Assembly: GCA_964488535.1 (NCBI GenBank)
Contig: CAZAUT010000023.1
Span: forward strand, 1-18,941
Length of the DNA: 18,941 nucleotides
Direction: 5' to 3'
Origin: GWB1-38-13 sp964488535
Lineage (GTDB): Bacteria; Patescibacteriota; Microgenomatia; UBA8517
Numbering within the stretch: the first letter of the stretch is position 1; the number at the start of each line of letters is the position of its first letter. The translations under genes and the position numbers were made by a program. The notes beneath the pieces are model-generated. The model did no database searches and was not told where the DNA came from. It was given only the letters and a program-made list of their open reading frames with translations. Positions 8,049 to 15,290 of this stretch are shown one piece after another.

Positions 8049-8393
8049 TTATGGTGTAAAAATTCTTAATTGCAGCAGGGCATTATAGTCACCGAATATA
8101 AGTTTTCCGAAAATTCCCGCTAAAACAAAAGAGGCTGCAGCTATTAAAAGCCCGAGCATTGTTTGCCATATTTTTGCCCACGCATGGGCAATTTTTTCGG
8201 CATTACCGCCCGCGGAGAGAAAGGAATAGCCGGCAATAATAATATTGAAAAAAGCGTAAACTCCGGCAAAAACGATTGCCGTTTTGGTAATAACACTCAC
8301 AAAAAGCTGCAGGCCCGAAATGTCCCCTCCGTTATAAGCCGATACACCGGGGGGAGGATTGATACCGCCCCAGACGGCCAATTTGTTTATCAT
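8049..8393 (-). CDS. Divergent T4SS pilin-like two-helix membrane protein
   Basis: A 114-residue protein with the same plan as its neighbours. A short Gly/Pro-rich N-terminus (GGINPPPGVSAYNGG) precedes helix 1, then a turn reading AGYSFLSAGGNAEKIAHAW, then helix 2 and a short tail (LRIFTP). The turn has the SAGGN core but lacks the usual GGI before it, making this the most altered compact member. It is 3 bases upstream of the next gene and 31 bases after the previous one, within the same presumed operon. Confidence 0.78.
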   Translation of the reverse strand: MINKLAVWGGINPPPGVSAYNGGDISGLQLFVSVITKTAIVFAGVYAFFNIIIAGYSFLSAGGNAEKIAHAWAKIWQTMLGLLIAAASFVLAGIFGKLIFGDYNALLQLRIFTP

Positions 8394-8424
8394 AGTTATA
8401 TCTTACACCAAATCCTAATTTGAT

Positions 8425-8739
8425 TTAAGGATTAAGAATGGAAAAACCGAAAATTTTTTCTACAACCACAATAACCCAATAAGAGACAAAGATGATTATA
8501 AAACCGAAAAGCGCCGAAGTAACAGCCTTTTTGCCCTTTCCGATACTTTCTTTATCTCCGCTCCCGGCTCCTGCGATCATCATAATTCCGCCGATAATTA
8601 TAAGCAAGAACAGGATTACTCCCGCAAAAGCAACCGCATTGGACAGTATTACCGAGACAAAATCGGCAAAACCTTTACCCCTCCCGAAGGGAGAAGTGAA
8701 TATCTGTTTAATATTGACGTAAGCGACAGGATTGTTCAT
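8425..8739 (-). CDS. T4SS pilin-like two-helix membrane protein
   Basis: I start this 104-residue protein at ATG 8737-8739 (MNNPVAYVN); the frame also opens at a TTG two codons earlier. Helix 1 is followed by GGIMMIAGAGSGDKE and a lysine-rich segment, then ALFGFIIIFVSYW and the tail IFGFSILNP. The second helix closely matches that of the next upstream protein (ALFGFVIIFVAYW), so these two form a second paralogous pair. The gap to the upstream stop is 8 bases. Confidence 0.8.
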   Translation of the reverse strand: MNNPVAYVNIKQIFTSPFGRGKGFADFVSVILSNAVAFAGVILFLLIIIGGIMMIAGAGSGDKESIGKGKKAVTSALFGFIIIFVSYWVIVVVEKIFGFSILNP

Positions 8740-8747
8740 AGACAAGA

Positions 8748-9323
8748 TTAAAATATAGTTGAAAAACCCAGTCCGAAAACGGACCCCAGGATTTGGACGA
8801 GCCAGTATGCAACAAAAATTATAACAAAACCAAAAAGCGCCGTTGTAATTATGGATTTAGCGGAAGCTGCTTTTTTGGGATCGCCTCCCGACAGCATTAA
8901 ATTATAACCTCCGTAAATGAGGTAGAGAAGAAGCAGTAAGCCTGCAAAAGGAAAAAGATATGTCAAAAATGCATTTATGATCGACCCCAGAGGGTCTGTC
9001 ATGTCAAACAAGGCTGTGTCATAATATTGAATATCGTCATACAGCTCCTCAAGTTGGAGTGCCGATGTGGGGGCTGCTTCGGGGAGGACACAGTTAAAAC
9101 TGCCTGAGGTTTGGCAGGGATAGATATCCATTTGAGAGCATGTTTCATAATTCGGAACATAACCCGATTCGCAGTCAATTTCATCGACAATGCAGGAATC
9201 ACTCCATCTGCAGGTGAAAGTTCCCTGCGCAGACGCGTTTTTGACAAAAAGAGAGGAAATCAAGAAAAAAGTGAATATTACGCTTTTGGTAAAGCCGTTT
9301 TGCTTCATGCTTAATTTTAACAT
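8748..9323 (-). CDS. Pilin-like protein with short Cys-rich exported N-terminus
   Basis: A 191-residue protein; an internal ATG at 9306-9308 (MKQNGFTK) gives an equally good or better signal peptide. After the signal comes a segment of about 45 residues with paired cysteines (FTCRWSDSCIVDEIDCESGY), then a linker, then a pilin-like domain from about residue 110. That domain has helix 1, GGYNLMLSGGDPKK, ALFGFVIIFVAYW and the tail FGLGFSTIF. The cysteine segment resembles the repeated modules in the 425-aa protein upstream. With both ends outside and the basic turn inside, the Cys-rich part would be exposed. It starts the compact five-gene run that ends at 6938. Confidence 0.8.
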   Translation of the reverse strand: MLKLSMKQNGFTKSVIFTFFLISSLFVKNASAQGTFTCRWSDSCIVDEIDCESGYVPNYETCSQMDIYPCQTSGSFNCVLPEAAPTSALQLEELYDDIQYYDTALFDMTDPLGSIINAFLTYLFPFAGLLLLLYLIYGGYNLMLSGGDPKKAASAKSIITTALFGFVIIFVAYWLVQILGSVFGLGFSTIF

Positions 9324-9615
9324 AATTGGCGAGACGCGTGATACGAAATATATAAAACGAAAATGGTTGTAAAGAAATTGAAAAGTTGTTATGAAATTAG
9401 CAACATTAGAAAACCGTTAATAAATGTCTGAAAACAGTATCCGAAGCCCGAAATCAGACATCCGATTTCTGCTATCCAATACCGGTTTCTGTTTTCTGTT
9501 AACTGATGACTGTTTATTGTTTTTCATTCCTTCCTAATAACCTAGTATCGTAATATCTTAATATCTATTTTCCCTCCGCCCTCCTAGTGCCTAGTTGCTA
9601 GTCCCTAGTGCCCAT
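9324..9615. repeat. Spacer with ordered quasi-repeat blocks, copy A
   Basis: No gene is visible. Next to the stop of the upstream gene, 9584-9611 is four 7-mers of the form CTAGTGC. Near 9533-9566 lies a run of about four 8-mers of the gatatta/gatacta type (minus strand). Then come words of the aaacaataaacag and cagaaaacag types, and near 9430-9480 words of the gaaatc/gatttc type able to pair. Read on the minus strand, these blocks follow the same order as plus-strand 17398-17595, and both contain an exact gaaaatagatatta (here 9559-9572). A possible promoter for the next gene lies at 9347-9373. Confidence 0.75.
9347..9373 (-). promoter_or_regulatory. Candidate promoter for the compact pilin-like run
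   Basis: On the minus strand TTTACA (9373-9368) and TATATT (9352-9347) are separated by 15 bases, or 17 to a less good hexamer. It lies 24 bases or more upstream of the possible starts at 9323 and 9308. The spacing is short, so support is modest. Confidence 0.35.
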
Positions 9616-10893
9616 TTATAGTCCCGGAATTCTTAATATTCTGATCCCTACAAAATCAAGCAAGAAGACCGAAAAGATGATAAGAAGTATTCCCGAAAGC
9701 GCAGCTGTCAGAATTTCTTTCCCGGCTTGGGTTTTTCTTTTGTCGCCCGCAGCAGTCATAATTATAAAGCCAGAGTAAACTATAAAAAGAAAAGAAACGC
9801 CGCCCGAAATTCCCAAAGCCCACCGGAGAATAAAGGACAGAAAAGCGTTTCTGTCACCCAACGGAATACAACCGACAGCGGTATTGATACCAGTATCCCC
9901 GCAAAGGGGATTCAGTGCCGGACGCGGAGTGATTGTTACCCCACCCACCCAGTCGGGATTTCCGTCACCGTCGCAATCGGCACACCCGTCGGTGTTGACA
10001 CAATCCGAACTTAAAGTACACTGTGATTGAAAACAGGTACATCCGCTTGGACAGTTGTCCGGGAGACAGTAACCGTCTGTTTCCTGACAATTATATAAAG
10101 ATCCCTCCGCGCAATCAAAACCTTCGTCGTTTGAAAAATAATCAACAATGCACTGGCATCCCGTAAATATATCACCATTTGAGTCATAACATCCCTCATC
10201 TTCGTACAAACACACTTCTTGATATCCGTCTCCACACTCGTTATCAATAAGACATTGGGAATAGTCAGAGGTGCAGGTGCATGAAGTATCGCTACTCAAA
10301 CACAAATTAACATTTGTATTACAGGTCAATCCGCTCGAACAGTAGGTTGGACCGGGACAGCAAGGTTTTGCAAATTCACCACAGTCATATGTTGCGGGTG
10401 TAGGGGTTACACAAACACACCAACAGCTGTCGGGGGTGCCGTTGCAGCTGCCGACGTAGCCAGTGTTACATTCTCTATAAGCAGTCGAATAAACACATTC
10501 GTCACCGCTGGCTATACAATCACATCCGCCGGGTTGTGGAGTTGGTGTGGGGGTTGCAGGAATGCATGAACAATCATTTTCATTTCCGCATTGGCCGTCT
10601 GTTCCGCACGACTCCACATAACCCGATCCACAAGTATCTGTAATTGAACAGCCTAAGGAGTTTGGATCACAAGTGCACTGAGGAACACACAAGCAATCGC
10701 AAGGATCAAATTCACTTTCCGGATCAAAGCAATAAGCTGAATATCCTGCTTCGCAGTTGGGATCATCGGCTAAGTCGTATGAACACCAGCTATTACACTC
10801 ACAAGTTCCTTGTGCGAGAGACTTTGTTGAGAAAAACACCGACAACAGCAAAAGAGAAAAAAAGAACAATAAACCGATTTTTATTTTAACCAT
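9616..10893 (-). CDS. Cys-rich multi-module ectodomain fused to pilin-like membrane domain
   Basis: I start at ATG 10891-10893, just inside a GTG at 10896, giving 425 residues. A signal peptide (MVKIKIGLLFFFSLLLL, ending SLAQ) leads into about 300 external residues with about 50 cysteines. At least four modules follow the plan CxC, C, C, xGY, C, CxC, for example DECVYSTAYRECNTGYVGSC, joined by TPTPTPQP-type linkers. From about residue 331 the chain carries a pilin-like end: TAVGCIP, helix 1, GFIIMTAAGDKRK, AGKE, helix 2 and the tail GIRILRIPGL. The gene lies 15-18 bases after its paralogue. The disulfide-rich part is probably surface-exposed on a membrane-anchored or assembled subunit; binding to cells or surfaces is only a guess. 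Confidence 0.75.
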   Translation of the reverse strand: MVKIKIGLLFFFSLLLLSVFFSTKSLAQGTCECNSWCSYDLADDPNCEAGYSAYCFDPESEFDPCDCLCVPQCTCDPNSLGCSITDTCGSGYVESCGTDGQCGNENDCSCIPATPTPTPQPGGCDCIASGDECVYSTAYRECNTGYVGSCNGTPDSCWCVCVTPTPATYDCGEFAKPCCPGPTYCSSGLTCNTNVNLCLSSDTSCTCTSDYSQCLIDNECGDGYQEVCLYEDEGCYDSNGDIFTGCQCIVDYFSNDEGFDCAEGSLYNCQETDGYCLPDNCPSGCTCFQSQCTLSSDCVNTDGCADCDGDGNPDWVGGVTITPRPALNPLCGDTGINTAVGCIPLGDRNAFLSFILRWALGISGGVSFLFIVYSGFIIMTAAGDKRKTQAGKEILTAALSGILLIIFSVFLLDFVGIRILRIPGL

Positions 10894-10902
10894 CACCCAA
10901 AT

Positions 10903-10911
10903 ATTATCACA
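10903..10911 (-). promoter_or_regulatory. Extended -10-like element before the 425-aa gene
   Basis: On the minus strand TG-T-GATAAT ends 9 bases before the ATG at 10893. Transcription from it would begin close to the start codon. No -35 is recognisable, and the site lies in the 15-base gap between two genes. Confidence 0.3.
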
Positions 10912-12282
10912 TTATATTCCGGGAATGCGAAATATTCTGATTCCAATAAGATCAAGAAGATAAACAGAAAATATGATCATTAATAATCCTGCAATGGCTG
11001 CCCCCATCAAATCTTTCCCAGCCTTTGCCCTCTGAGGATTCCCTGCCGAGGTCATAACAAGAAAACCGGCAACAACGATTAAAATAAAAGCCGTTGCCCC
11101 TCCGACGCTTATTGCCCAGGGAAGAATAAATGTCAAAAAACCGGTACTGCTGGTAACAGATATACAACCGACTGCCGTTTTTATTCCCACCTCACCGCTT
11201 GGGGTGGTACAAACGGGATTGAGAATGTGTCTCTCTATCCACTCTGCACTGGGTTGGGTACAGCAGGCATAAAGAAGCGGACAGCCAATATCATCATATG
11301 GGGGGTTGAATCCCTCAAAATAAGTATTGGGCGGACATTTAAGAAAAGAACACTCGCCCGGATTGCCAAAAATTCCTGTACACGTGTCGGGTGCGGGGGC
11401 GCAGCAAATTTCACCCGTTATGCAATCTATTTGTCCGCGTTCCAAATCGTCGGGGCAATTATCGGCAGGCATGCAGGTGCCCGGTCCATCCTGAATACCC
11501 CCACAAGTTGAAGTGAGATAACAAATACCACCCGAACAATAAACGATTGGATTGTCAGGGTCGTCACCGCATTCGTATATACAACTGGCTGAATCGTTAC
11601 ATGGGACACCTGCTGCGCCCAAAGTGCAGTTTAGTACTCCCGGTCGGCAGATGGTGTTAATGTCGTTAGCGTCGCAGGTATACGGGAGGATAGATGTTTG
11701 GCAAGTATAACCATATGGACAATATGATTGACTTTCGCCACAAACGCAATTTGCAGGATAGCAGTAACCTTCATAACAGACGCCTCCGTGTGTTTCACAA
11801 GACCCGTCCCCGCAATTGTACTGATTGCACGGGTCGGTTCCGGGATAAACGGTACATACAGAATAAGTCGGCGTAGATGTGGGTGTAAACATTGGCGTAA
11901 CCGTTGGTGTGGGTGTGGAATAAATCTGGCAATAACCGTTATAACAAATATAGCCATTTTCAGAATTGCAGCACCACATATCTGGGTCAGTTGAGTCACA
12001 AGAATAAAAGTTAGGAACGCAAGTGGGTGTTGGAAGTGTTTCTGTACAACAGTAACAGATTTTGGTCGGATCAGAAGAGCATGGCAGGTTTGTACTCGTG
12101 CAGTAAAAACCAGGGTCGTTGGTGTAGCAGCCACCGACAGGATAAGACGGAAAATTGCTGGCACAGTATAAAGGGCAATTCACAGTAACGGCTTGTGCTT
12201 TGATACTCCTGTCGGGAATTACCAGTATTCTCAATGGAAGCAATAAAAAAACGCTAAAAAACAAAAAATATTTTTTTACCAT
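10912..12282 (-). CDS. Cys-rich ectodomain fused to pilin-like membrane domain, paralogue
   Basis: A 456-residue protein with a signal peptide (MVKKYFLFFSVFLLLPLRIL, ending IKAQ) and about 46 external cysteines. CC pairs occur (CYCC, WCCN, CCAP), and a long Thr/Pro linker (STPTPTVTP, TSTPTYS) splits the ectodomain. The C-terminal part of about 98 residues is clearly homologous to that of the downstream 425-aa protein. Both share NPxC, GIxTAVGCI, FLxFIL, MTxAG, AGK, IIFSVxLLD, GIRI and RIPG. The ectodomains differ much more: the regular CxC/GY modules of the neighbour are not obvious here. This is the first gene of the minus-strand run and starts in the divergent spacer facing the SpoIID gene. 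A weak gaaagag precedes the ATG. It is presumably a surface subunit of the same machine. Confidence 0.75.
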   Translation of the reverse strand: MVKKYFLFFSVFLLLPLRILVIPDRSIKAQAVTVNCPLYCASNFPSYPVGGCYTNDPGFYCTSTNLPCSSDPTKICYCCTETLPTPTCVPNFYSCDSTDPDMWCCNSENGYICYNGYCQIYSTPTPTVTPMFTPTSTPTYSVCTVYPGTDPCNQYNCGDGSCETHGGVCYEGYCYPANCVCGESQSYCPYGYTCQTSILPYTCDANDINTICRPGVLNCTLGAAGVPCNDSASCIYECGDDPDNPIVYCSGGICYLTSTCGGIQDGPGTCMPADNCPDDLERGQIDCITGEICCAPAPDTCTGIFGNPGECSFLKCPPNTYFEGFNPPYDDIGCPLLYACCTQPSAEWIERHILNPVCTTPSGEVGIKTAVGCISVTSSTGFLTFILPWAISVGGATAFILIVVAGFLVMTSAGNPQRAKAGKDLMGAAIAGLLMIIFSVYLLDLIGIRIFRIPGI

Positions 12283-12581
12283 CTTATCTCTTTCAGTTTA
12301 TCACGGCGCGGTTGGTTGTTAAACTCTTGAAGCAATAAAACAGGAGATTGGGTATAATGATTAAAACAATAAGCAGAAGAAAGTATGTTGTATATGATCT
12401 GTAGGAAAATAAATACAAATAAATACCAATGTGCACCAATAAATACCAATTCACAATCAATAAACAGAAAGCAATAAACAAAAAACAGGAAGCATGTAGC
12501 ACGTAGAAGAAAGGTTGAAGAAAGAACGTATAACGTATAACGTATTTCGTATCCGTGTCGCGTATTTCGAACCAAGCAGCC
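12283..12581. repeat. Divergent spacer built of short tandem words
   Basis: This lies between the divergent 456-aa and SpoIID genes. Blocks seen: aataaatac/aataccaat words at 12411-12452; aataaaca words near 12455-12487; gtagcac/gtagaag near 12495-12511; and 7-mers acgtata, acgtata, acgtatt, tcgtatc plus two decayed copies at 12526-12567, ending 14 bases before the SpoIID ATG. A 21-base string at 12402-12422 recurs exactly at 14359-14379. A TATAAT at 12353-12358 could serve the plus strand but has no well-spaced -35. Frames translating through here (YVLSSTFLL-type phrases) look like repeat artefacts. Confidence 0.75.
12353..12358 (+). promoter_or_regulatory. Possible -10 box upstream of the SpoIID-domain gene
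   Basis: A perfect TATAAT preceded by ttggg. The nearest TTGAAG at 12327-12332 is 20 bases upstream, wider than usual. It would give a leader of about 220 bases running through the repeat words. This is weak support. Confidence 0.25.
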
Positions 12582-14300
12582 ATGTCAATTTTAAAAAAAT
12601 TATTTGTATTTATAACCACCGCGTTTTTTTTCATTCTTGTCACTTGTCACCTGTCACTTGTCACTCTGCCTTCGGCAGAGCCTGACTGTAACAATCCCTC
12701 CCGGGGAGACATCGATTATTGTCTTGAAAAGATCCAGAAGGAAATTGACGCCTTGAAACCGGCACACGACTATAACAAAAAGGAACTTTCGGATCTTCGT
12801 TCTCAGATAAACAGCTTGACCTTAAAAATAAACGCATTGTCAAAAAAACTTAAAGAGACAGAATACGAGATAAAAGAAAGAGAAGAAGACTTGGCCTATG
12901 CACAGAGGATTTTTGAAGAAAAAACAAAACATCATTATAAATATATCCGTTTTTATGATTCTTTCCAGGCATTTCTTGCCTCGTCAACAGCGTCAAAAGC
13001 TTTTCAGGAGATTTCCATTCGGCAAAAAGTTGCCGGTGACGACATTAAAACGATGGAAAAGTATGCGGGAAACATATCTTCATTAAAAAACGATAAAGAA
13101 AATCTTGAAAAAAATCAAAAAAGTTTGGCTTCGGCAAAAGAAACTGTTTCAAAACGTGCCGAGTTTTTACAGGATGAAGTTGACAAAACGGAAAGCTACC
13201 TGACGACACTATCATCCAAACAGCAGGCGTTAATTGCCCAGAAAGAAGCGGGTTTCCAGACATCGGTTGGGGATACGCCGGCAACACTCGAACCCTGTTC
13301 GGGACCGCCCGGAAGTTCAAACTTTTGCGATCCGGGTTTTAGGCCTTCATTTGCTGCATTTTCTTTTGGTGCACCCCATAGGACCGGAATGAGTCAATAT
13401 GGAGCTTATGGAAGAAGTAAGTCAGGACAATCGGCTGAACAGATACTATCCGATTATTTTCAGGGTGCTACATTAAATAAAAGTTATGCAGTAACCGATA
13501 CGATAAGTGTTACAGGTTATGGCAGGATTTCATTTGAAGACAACTACCTTCTTGGGATATATGAAGTTCCGGAAAGCTGGGGTGACAACGGAGGATACGA
13601 AGCGCTGAAAGCTCAAGCTGTGGCGGCAAGAAGCTACGCTCTTTATTATACCAATAACGGTGCCGGGACGATTTGTACAACAGAGGCATGTCAGGTTTAT
13701 AAACCTCAATTAAAAAGCGGAAAGTGGGCACAGGCGGTGCGGGACACCCGCGGTTGGGTGATGACAAAAGACGGGAAAGCAGCAGGAACATACTACGCTT
13801 CAACATCGGGTGGATATACGATTTCTCAGTGGGGATGGACGGGCATTAAAGATGCAAAAGACGGAAACTGGCCGAGCGGAGCTTATGAAAAAATTGCCGG
13901 ATCACCCTGGTTTTATAAGGGTTGGTATAAATCAAGAAGCGGTGCAACTTGCGGAAAAAGTTCTCCCTGGCTGACGGGTGAACAGATGGCGGATATCTTA
14001 AATGGATGGAAGGTTGTTTATCAGGGGGTTGGAGATGTTTCGAGAGTTTCGCCTGTTGATATTTCCTGTTGGGGAGGGAACCCCTACTCAATTTCCGAGC
14101 TGCAATCGATAGGTGGTTTCACAAGCGTAGATTCCGTCTCTGTCATCTATTCGAACGGAGGATACACCCAGAGTGTGGTATTTGGGACAAATAAAGGCTC
14201 GGTCACTATAGACGGCGGGGAGTTGAAAAAAGCGTTCAATCTTCGCGCACCCGGGTATATCGGGATAAAGAGCAGTCTGTACAATGTGGAAAAGTTGTAG
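12582..14300 (+). CDS. Coiled-coil plus SpoIID-domain cell-wall protein
   Basis: A 572-residue exported protein. I start at ATG 12582 (MSILKKLFVF); an earlier in-frame GTG at 12555 lies in repeat DNA. The signal-peptide region is followed by two long heptad-rich coiled coils (about residues 40-115 and 150-220) like the N-terminal region of PcsB-type wall hydrolases. A Cys/Pro linker leads into a SpoIID (LytB-like) domain from about residue 258. That domain has FSFGAPHRTGMSQYGAYG, then YEVPESW with Glu328 where the catalytic glutamate lies, then EALKAQAVAARSYAL. SpoIID proteins are lytic transglycosylases acting on peptidoglycan glycan strands. In a non-sporulating CPR cell a role in wall remodelling or division is likely. 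The DNA at 12639-12666, inside the signal-peptide coding region, is a 7-mer tandem repeat. No Shine-Dalgarno site is visible. Confidence 0.88.
   Translation: MSILKKLFVFITTAFFFILVTCHLSLVTLPSAEPDCNNPSRGDIDYCLEKIQKEIDALKPAHDYNKKELSDLRSQINSLTLKINALSKKLKETEYEIKEREEDLAYAQRIFEEKTKHHYKYIRFYDSFQAFLASSTASKAFQEISIRQKVAGDDIKTMEKYAGNISSLKNDKENLEKNQKSLASAKETVSKRAEFLQDEVDKTESYLTTLSSKQQALIAQKEAGFQTSVGDTPATLEPCSGPPGSSNFCDPGFRPSFAAFSFGAPHRTGMSQYGAYGRSKSGQSAEQILSDYFQGATLNKSYAVTDTISVTGYGRISFEDNYLLGIYEVPESWGDNGGYEALKAQAVAARSYALYYTNNGAGTICTTEACQVYKPQLKSGKWAQAVRDTRGWVMTKDGKAAGTYYASTSGGYTISQWGWTGIKDAKDGNWPSGAYEKIAGSPWFYKGWYKSRSGATCGKSSPWLTGEQMADILNGWKVVYQGVGDVSRVSPVDISCWGGNPYSISELQSIGGFTSVDSVSVIYSNGGYTQSVVFGTNKGSVTIDGGELKKAFNLRAPGYIGIKSSLYNVEKL
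12639..12680 (+). repeat. In-gene 7-mer repeat and hairpin in signal-peptide region
   Basis: Four head-to-tail 7-mers (gtcactt, gtcacct, gtcactt, gtcactc) occupy 12639-12666. They run into a perfect 7-bp inverted repeat CTCTGCC, ttc, GGCAGAG at 12664-12680. They encode residues around LVTCHLSLVTLPSAE near the predicted signal-peptide cleavage region. Confidence 0.85.
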
Positions 14301-14558
14301 TTTACATAGGATATTAGGATACTACGATACTGGGATACTAGGAGGAGTACATGGTATATAGGAAAATAAATACAAATAAGCAAAGCTTAAGTTTTCAACA
14401 AAAATACCAATGTCCAATTGAAATTTGTTAACAATATAACCATTTATCAATATAACAATATCGTCGTCGGTGCTATAATCAAACCAAATCATCCAATTAA
14501 CTTAGTCAACTTAATTAACCAAGTAACTAAGTAACCATTTACTATTAACTAATGTCGT
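14301..14558. repeat. Spacer with 8-mer word blocks and a promoter
   Basis: Directly after the SpoIID stop, 14308-14345 is four 8-mers (aggatatt, aggatact, acgatact, gggatact) plus aggagg. The exact 21-base string shared with 12402-12422 is at 14359-14379, followed in both places by aaataccaatgt-type words. At 14494-14535 a second block (attaactt, agtcaactt, aattaacc, aagtaact, aagtaacc) runs up to the next gene. An extended -10 promoter element sits at 14471-14479. I see no terminator hairpin after the SpoIID gene. Confidence 0.75.
14471..14479 (+). promoter_or_regulatory. Extended -10 promoter for the PH-domain gene cluster
   Basis: TG-C-TATAAT is a perfect extended -10. The -35 region (ataaca at 14451-14456, 17-base spacing) is weak, as is common with extended -10 promoters. 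The leader to the ATG at 14559 would be about 70 bases and would contain the attaactt/aagtaac words. Confidence 0.55.
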
Positions 14559-15290
14559 ATGCCTGATCTATTTGTCTCCGATAAAGAGAAAATTGAACCA
14601 ACTCCTGCCGATCCGTCCAGTACGAACGGACACGAAGCCATTCCGACTACCGACAGAACGGAGGTATTAAAAAGAAGTGCCCTCAAATATCCCAAAGACG
14701 AGGATGAAAAAAAACACCTTTTGGGACACACCAGCAATCCGCTGGCTGCTTTCAATTACTTTCCTTCGCAAGTCGACTTTGTAAACAAGGACCCCGACGA
14801 AAAAGTGGTTCTTTTTTTAAGAAAACACCCCATTACCAACCTGAAATGGGTAGTCCCGTCGTTTTTTATGATCATTCTTCCTCCCTTTGTGTCGGCAATG
14901 TCAATTCTTGAATTTTTACCGGGCGACTATCTGTTTTTGGCGTATGTCTCCTGGTACATGATTACAGTTGCTTATATCTTTGAACATTTTTTGAATTGGT
15001 TTTTTTCTGTGAATATTGTGACGGACGAGCGACTTTTTGACGTCGATTTTTACCACCTTATCTATCGTAAAATTACCGATGCCAACATTGACCAGATACA
15101 GGATGTAACGGTCCAAATCGGCGGGGGATTTCGAACGATGTTTAATTTCGGCGATGTCATTATTCAAACAGCTGCAGAAATACCCGAAATAGAGTTCGAG
15201 GCAGTTCCTATGCCAGACAGGGTTGCTAAGATTTTAAGAGAGCTCCGTGTCGAAGAAGAAGTCGAAAAAATTGAAGGGAGGGTAAGGTGA
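14559..15290 (+). CDS. Bacterial PH-domain (bPH2/DUF304) membrane protein
   Basis: A 243-residue protein. Residues 1-90 are polar and charged, probably cytoplasmic. Two helices at about 96-116 and 123-147 are followed by a bPH2-like domain at about 150-228 (VNIVTDERLFDVDFYHLIYR, DANIDQIQDVTVQ, FGDVIIQTA). The tail is a charged helix (VEEEVEKIEG). The arrangement of two helices then one PH-like domain is typical of YdbS/YdbT-family proteins, whose biochemical role is poorly defined. It begins a three-gene plus-strand unit: its stop TGA overlaps the next gene's ATG by one base. No Shine-Dalgarno site is visible at its own start. Confidence 0.85.
   Translation: MPDLFVSDKEKIEPTPADPSSTNGHEAIPTTDRTEVLKRSALKYPKDEDEKKHLLGHTSNPLAAFNYFPSQVDFVNKDPDEKVVLFLRKHPITNLKWVVPSFFMIILPPFVSAMSILEFLPGDYLFLAYVSWYMITVAYIFEHFLNWFFSVNIVTDERLFDVDFYHLIYRKITDANIDQIQDVTVQIGGGFRTMFNFGDVIIQTAAEIPEIEFEAVPMPDRVAKILRELRVEEEVEKIEGRVR
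15275..15282 (+). promoter_or_regulatory. Shine-Dalgarno site for the 73-aa gene
   Basis: The sequence agggaggg lies 7 bases before the ATG at 15290-15292, inside the end of the PH-domain gene. It favours the ATG over the GTG at 15287 and indicates coupled translation. Confidence 0.65.

Noticed and set aside
1035..12282. Integrated conjugative element or plasmid
   Set aside because: No relaxase, integrase, coupling ATPase, attachment site or origin is visible; secretion-like genes alone do not show mobility.
12276..12643. Two overlapping minus-strand frames of about 100-116 residues
   Set aside because: They run through tandem-word spacer DNA and the start of the SpoIID gene; their hydrophobic look comes from the repeats.
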